Positions 61,016 through 64,000 of a stretch of 64,000 nt of DNA are shown here, piece after piece; the stretch's first letter is position 1, and each line of letters begins with the position of its first letter. The stretch comes from Proteus cibi (lineage in GTDB: Bacteria > Pseudomonadota > Gammaproteobacteria > Enterobacterales > Enterobacteriaceae). The notes under the pieces were generated by a model. The model made no database searches. It saw only the letters and a list, made by a program, of their open reading frames with translations, and was not told the DNA's origin. The position numbers and the translations under genes are program-made. The stretch lies in the NCBI RefSeq assembly GCF_003144405.1, contig NZ_PENW01000010.1, positions 1-64,000 of the forward strand, read 5' to 3'.

Positions 61016-61056
61016 AAAAAAGCGTCTTGCCAATTTTATATTGGAGACGCTTTTTG
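61016..61056. terminator. bidirectional terminator between brnQ and amiD
   Basis: AAAAAGCGTCT and AGACGCTTTTT flank an inner stem CCAA/TTGG, giving an extended hairpin with A and T runs on the two sides. It ends brnQ (plus) and may serve amiD (minus, stop at 61108). Confidence 0.85.
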
Positions 61057-61107
61057 CTTTTCAATTATCTACATTTTTACTATCTATTTATTCATCTACA
61101 AGAAACT

Positions 61108-61947
61108 CTAAGTTCGGTATTTTTCAATTAATGCTCTTAAAATCGCTTCTGATTGAGCATCAGGAATACCATTCGCTTTTGCTGATCTAAAATGCATTTG
61201 GAAAGCCTTCACGACTTTTTGTGCATTATTATCTAATACGCCATTTGTTGGTGTTTGATAACCATATTGCTGTAATAGCTTTTGGAAGTTTGCGATATCA
61301 ACAGGCTCTGACGGATCTCTACCTGCTAAATAAGTTTGTACTAATTCCTTATCCGGCCAAGCGCCTATTCCTTGACGGGCTAATCTTTCCCAAGGAAATA
61401 AAGGTCCCGGATCAACTTTTCTAAGAGGAGCAATATCACTGTGACCCAAAACATTTTGAGGCTCGATATCATGGCGTTCAATAATATCTTTCATTACCAT
61501 TGAAATCGTTACGATTTGATCTGCTGTATAAGAATACCAATACCTAAACTTGCCATTATCACGGTAACCTAGATTGACTATCTCAATCCCAATGGAGCAA
61601 TTATTGAGGCTGGTTGCCTCTCCCCACTGACTAACGCCCGCATGCCATGCAATTTGCTTTTCATCCACTAATGAAGTGATCACTGGTTTTCCATCAATCG
61701 ATGAAGGATGTGTAGGGATCAAATAGTGACTACTGACTTTCCCCCCAGTAAGAACCTTAAGCGAACGTTCATCATCTAGTGCGGTATAGTGCATCACCAA
61801 ATATTTTACACAGTCATTTGTTTCCTGCTTATTAGGAATAACTTTAACTATATATTCACCTCGATCAATAAATACGGGTTGCTTGGCACAACTGGTTAAG
61901 AGGCTTATTGCAATAAGTAATCCTATATAATACCGACTAGACCTCAT
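61108..61947 (-). CDS. amiD: N-acetylmuramoyl-L-alanine amidase AmiD
   Basis: Zinc-dependent outer-membrane lipoprotein amidase that cleaves MurNAc-L-Ala bonds of peptidoglycan and muropeptides. The 279-residue precursor (E. coli AmiD 276) has a signal peptide with lipobox LLTSC (about 14-18), an Amidase_2 domain with zinc histidines in YLVMHYTALDDERSL (about 49-63) and LGHSDIAPLRKVDPGPLFPW (about 156-175), and a C-terminal peptidoglycan-binding-like helical domain (about 205-275, LLQQYGYQTPTNGVLDNNAQKVV). The ATG at 61947 gives the shortest good signal peptide; an in-frame start at 61974 exists. A serine after the lipid-modified cysteine is absent (CAKQP), fitting outer-membrane sorting. Confidence 0.9.
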   Translation of the reverse strand: MRSSRYYIGLLIAISLLTSCAKQPVFIDRGEYIVKVIPNKQETNDCVKYLVMHYTALDDERSLKVLTGGKVSSHYLIPTHPSSIDGKPVITSLVDEKQIAWHAGVSQWGEATSLNNCSIGIEIVNLGYRDNGKFRYWYSYTADQIVTISMVMKDIIERHDIEPQNVLGHSDIAPLRKVDPGPLFPWERLARQGIGAWPDKELVQTYLAGRDPSEPVDIANFQKLLQQYGYQTPTNGVLDNNAQKVVKAFQMHFRSAKANGIPDAQSEAILRALIEKYRT

Positions 61948-61991
61948 TTCTGATCCTTGATTGATTATTCCCAAAGCTAAATTGTAATAAA

Positions 61992-62019
61992 AAAACCCAT
62001 ATTAAAAAATATGGGTTTT
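61992..62019 (-). terminator. terminator of the AGCS symporter gene
   Basis: Arms AAAACCCATATT and AATATGGGTTTT (12 bases, perfect), loop AAAA; the plus-side A run gives minus-strand transcripts a T tail. It lies 40 bases after the symporter stop and just upstream of amiD. Confidence 0.88.
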
Positions 62020-62058
62020 GAGTTTTGACGCTTTTTTATTATTACGTTAGTTATTGTT

Positions 62059-63531
62059 TTAGTTATTGCTCACTTTTTCACATCGAACTAAAGGTTCATC
62101 AGGCACAATATTCTCATCCCAAATTCCTTCTTCAATGTCTTCTTGCAATTCTGGATATTGGCGAATATCAAACGTAGGCAGTAAACCGGCTTGTCGTTGC
62201 TGGTTATAATCTTTAACTAATTTTAAGGCGACGCCAGATAGCAAGATAATTGCGATTAAATTAGTCATTGCCATTAATCCCATTGAAAGATCGGCCATTT
62301 TCCAAACAAGAGGCATATCCGCTAAAGCGCCAAACATGACCATGGCTAAAACCGCTGAACGTAAAAGAAATAGCCCAGTCGTGTGATTACGTCCGAGAAA
62401 AATCATATTACTTTCAGCATAAGCATAGTTAGCAATAATAGAGGTAAAAGCGAAGAAGAAAATTGCAATCGCAATAAAGGTACTCCCCCAACCTCCCACA
62501 CTAGATGACAATGCCAATTGTGTTAATTGAATACCGTTAATACCATCAGGATAACTATCGAGTACTCCTGATGATAAAATGATCACCGCAGTGGCACTAC
62601 AAATAACCAAGGTATCCATAAAAACACCTAGCATTTGAATATAACCTTGAGATGCAGGATGTGGTGGATACGGTGTTGCTGAAGCAGCCGCATTAGGTGC
62701 CGATCCCATACCCGCTTCATTAGAAAAGAGACCGCGCTGAATACCTTGAGTCATCGCTTGACTAATGCCATAGCCAATCGCACCCGCGGCAGCTTCTTGT
62801 AATCCAAAGGCACTTTTAAAAATTAAAATGAACACTTCGGGTAAGCGTTCAATATGATCTGCAACAACCCAAAATGCTAATAATAAATAAGCGGTTGCCA
62901 TAACAGGAACAATTAGCTCAGCAACACGAGCAACCCAACGCAGGCCACCAAAAATAATAAACCCGCTGGTCAATACCAGAAAGATCCCCACATAGAGCGG
63001 ATCAAAATTAAAGGCAGATGCTGTAGCTTGAGCAATCGAATTCGCTTGAACAGCGTTAAAAACTAAGCCAAAAGCGATAATTAAGAAAATGGCGAAGAGA
63101 ACCCCCATCCAGCGCATTTTCAGTCCTTTCGTCATATAATAAGCCGGACCACCACGGTAATTACCATCATCATCTTTTGTTTTATAAAGTTGCGCTAGTG
63201 TGCTTTCTATTAATGATGTCGCCATCCCAATTAAAGCAACTACCCACATCCAAAAAATAGCGCCAGGACCGCCTGCCGTTAAAGCAATCGCGACACCCGT
63301 CAAGTTTCCAGTACCTACACGCGCAGCTAAACTGGTGCATAATGCCTGAAAGGAAGAGATCCCTGATTTATCTGACTTATGGCTATTTTTTAAAATAGAG
63401 AACATATGAGTAAAATGTCGGATTTGTATAAATCCGGTACGGATAGTAAAGTAAATACCGACTCCAAGAAGTAAGTAGATAAGAACATATCCCCATAAAA
63501 TGTTATTCGCAAAGTTTATTAGCCCTGTCAA
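62059..63531 (-). CDS. alanine/glycine:cation symporter (AGCS family)
   Basis: A 490-residue sodium- or proton-coupled importer of alanine or glycine (DagA/AlsT/YaaJ family) with about 11 helices. Family signatures visible are ALCTSLAARVGTGNLTGVAIAL (about 63-84), GGPGAIFWMWVVALIGMATSLIESTLAQ (about 86-113) and RGLFSNEAGMGSAPNAAASA (about 272-291). The soluble C-terminus ends PDEPLVRCEKVSNN. It is monocistronic with its own terminator. A perfect palindrome 77 bases upstream (63608-63624) may be an operator. Confidence 0.9.
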   Translation of the reverse strand: MTGLINFANNILWGYVLIYLLLGVGIYFTIRTGFIQIRHFTHMFSILKNSHKSDKSGISSFQALCTSLAARVGTGNLTGVAIALTAGGPGAIFWMWVVALIGMATSLIESTLAQLYKTKDDDGNYRGGPAYYMTKGLKMRWMGVLFAIFLIIAFGLVFNAVQANSIAQATASAFNFDPLYVGIFLVLTSGFIIFGGLRWVARVAELIVPVMATAYLLLAFWVVADHIERLPEVFILIFKSAFGLQEAAAGAIGYGISQAMTQGIQRGLFSNEAGMGSAPNAAASATPYPPHPASQGYIQMLGVFMDTLVICSATAVIILSSGVLDSYPDGINGIQLTQLALSSSVGGWGSTFIAIAIFFFAFTSIIANYAYAESNMIFLGRNHTTGLFLLRSAVLAMVMFGALADMPLVWKMADLSMGLMAMTNLIAIILLSGVALKLVKDYNQQRQAGLLPTFDIRQYPELQEDIEEGIWDENIVPDEPLVRCEKVSNN

Positions 63532-64000
63532 ATTAATCCCCTTATATAATAACGTATATAACCTATCCTTACATCGCTATTGAAATAAAAAAGTCAGCAG
63601 ATATCGTGTAATTGAGTCAATTACTGATCCGAATCCGTCTTAAAGTAATATCAAAAATTACTGTGTGAAAAGCGAACTAAATGTAACACAATATTGTGTG
63701 AGATGTATATTTTTTGTTTATTTTTTTACATGTTATTATTTTAATTTAATTATCTCGTTAACTAAAATAAACAATATTGAAAAATAAAAAAACCATACAT
63801 ATCATTAGGATAAATAATTGTTTATTTATTTTATTAACTTGAAAAAGTAAAGTAAATACTTTAGTCATTAAGTTAATCAGTCATTTTAGAAAAAACAATA
63901 AACAGATTAAAAAAACATCAATTAATAATATTTTCTATTTGTCTAAATATAAGATTTAAATGAACTATTAAAGTGATTAATTAAGACCTTTTCTAATCTT
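63532..64000. other. AT-rich region upstream of the AGCS gene to the window edge
   Basis: About 470 very AT-rich bases, with no credible gene on either strand inside the window. It contains the symporter promoter and the palindrome at 63608-63624. No riboswitch pattern (for example a glycine aptamer) was recognised. Confidence 0.45.
63608..63624. promoter_or_regulatory. 17-base perfect palindrome upstream of the AGCS gene
   Basis: GTAATTGA-G-TCAATTAC has 8-base perfect arms around one central base, 77 bases before the symporter ATG. The size and position suit a dimeric repressor site; I cannot name the regulator. Confidence 0.4.

Noticed and set aside
63532-64000. Possible glycine riboswitch upstream of the alanine/glycine symporter
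   Set aside because: The tandem aptamer cores are absent; only a short palindrome and AT-rich sequence are present.

Overview
The window is an AT-rich stretch of enterobacterial core chromosome. The protein sequences and gene order (yffB-dapE-ypfN-tmcA-ypfJ-purC-bamC-dapA-gcvR-bcp, perM/bepA-yfgD, hda-uraA-upp/purMN-ppk-ppx, mdtABC-baeSR-yegQ-yegS-fbaB) match Escherichia coli-type genomes. The low G+C coding style, the 7- to 16-residue differences from E. coli lengths and the local rearrangements point to Morganellaceae, most likely Proteus (P. mirabilis or a close relative). Species level is an inference. I see no prophage, insertion sequence, integron, CRISPR array, tRNA or rRNA gene.

Layout. 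0-5 kb: malic enzyme maeB, a divergent NarL/NarP-type response regulator, an unrecognised exported protein and yffB. 4.8-16.6 kb: dapE with an overlapping M15 peptidase, ybaN, ypfN, tmcA, a UPF0756 membrane protein, ypfJ, a WYL-type regulator, a glutathione S-transferase, purC, a PAP2 phosphatase, bamC and dapA. 16.8-28 kb: gcvR-bcp, perM, bepA-yfgD, a nucleoside permease, then a leftward block upp, uraA, a YbdG-type channel and hda. 27.8-38 kb: purMN, speG, ppk-ppx, mgtE, a small membrane protein and an MHS-family transporter. 38-50 kb: dtpA and the mdtABC-baeSR efflux/two-component operon. 49.8-54.5 kb: trhP (yegQ), the sRNA CyaR, yegS, fbaB, and thiD behind a TPP riboswitch. 55-64 kb: pagP, pheP, mgrB, a small AraC-family regulator, a HAD hydrolase, brnQ, amiD and an alanine/glycine:cation symporter.

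How the genes fit together. Lysine/diaminopimelate and cell-wall functions recur (dapE, dapA, M15 peptidase, amiD), as do envelope homeostasis (bamC, bepA, baeSR-mdtABC, pagP, mgrB), purine and pyrimidine metabolism (purC, purMN, upp, uraA, nucleoside permease) and polyphosphate metabolism (ppk-ppx). Several regulatory sites can be read directly: a PurR box before purM, a TyrR box before pheP, a THI-box riboswitch before thiD, a CRP-like site before cyaR, a 7-2-7 NarP/NarL-type site in the maeB/response-regulator gap, and a BaeR-like site before mdtA.

I found no convincing undescribed multi-gene system. The most useful non-routine observations are small: the NarP-type site beside a NarP-like gene, the cyaR and mgrB genes that plain ORF calling misses or mis-starts, non-ATG starts (hda CTG, gcvR TTG, mgrB TTG, thiD GTG, dtpA GTG), a YbdG-type channel gene lying between uraA and hda, the absence of mdtD, and two long perfect inverted repeats of unknown role near 54.6 and 58.4 kb.
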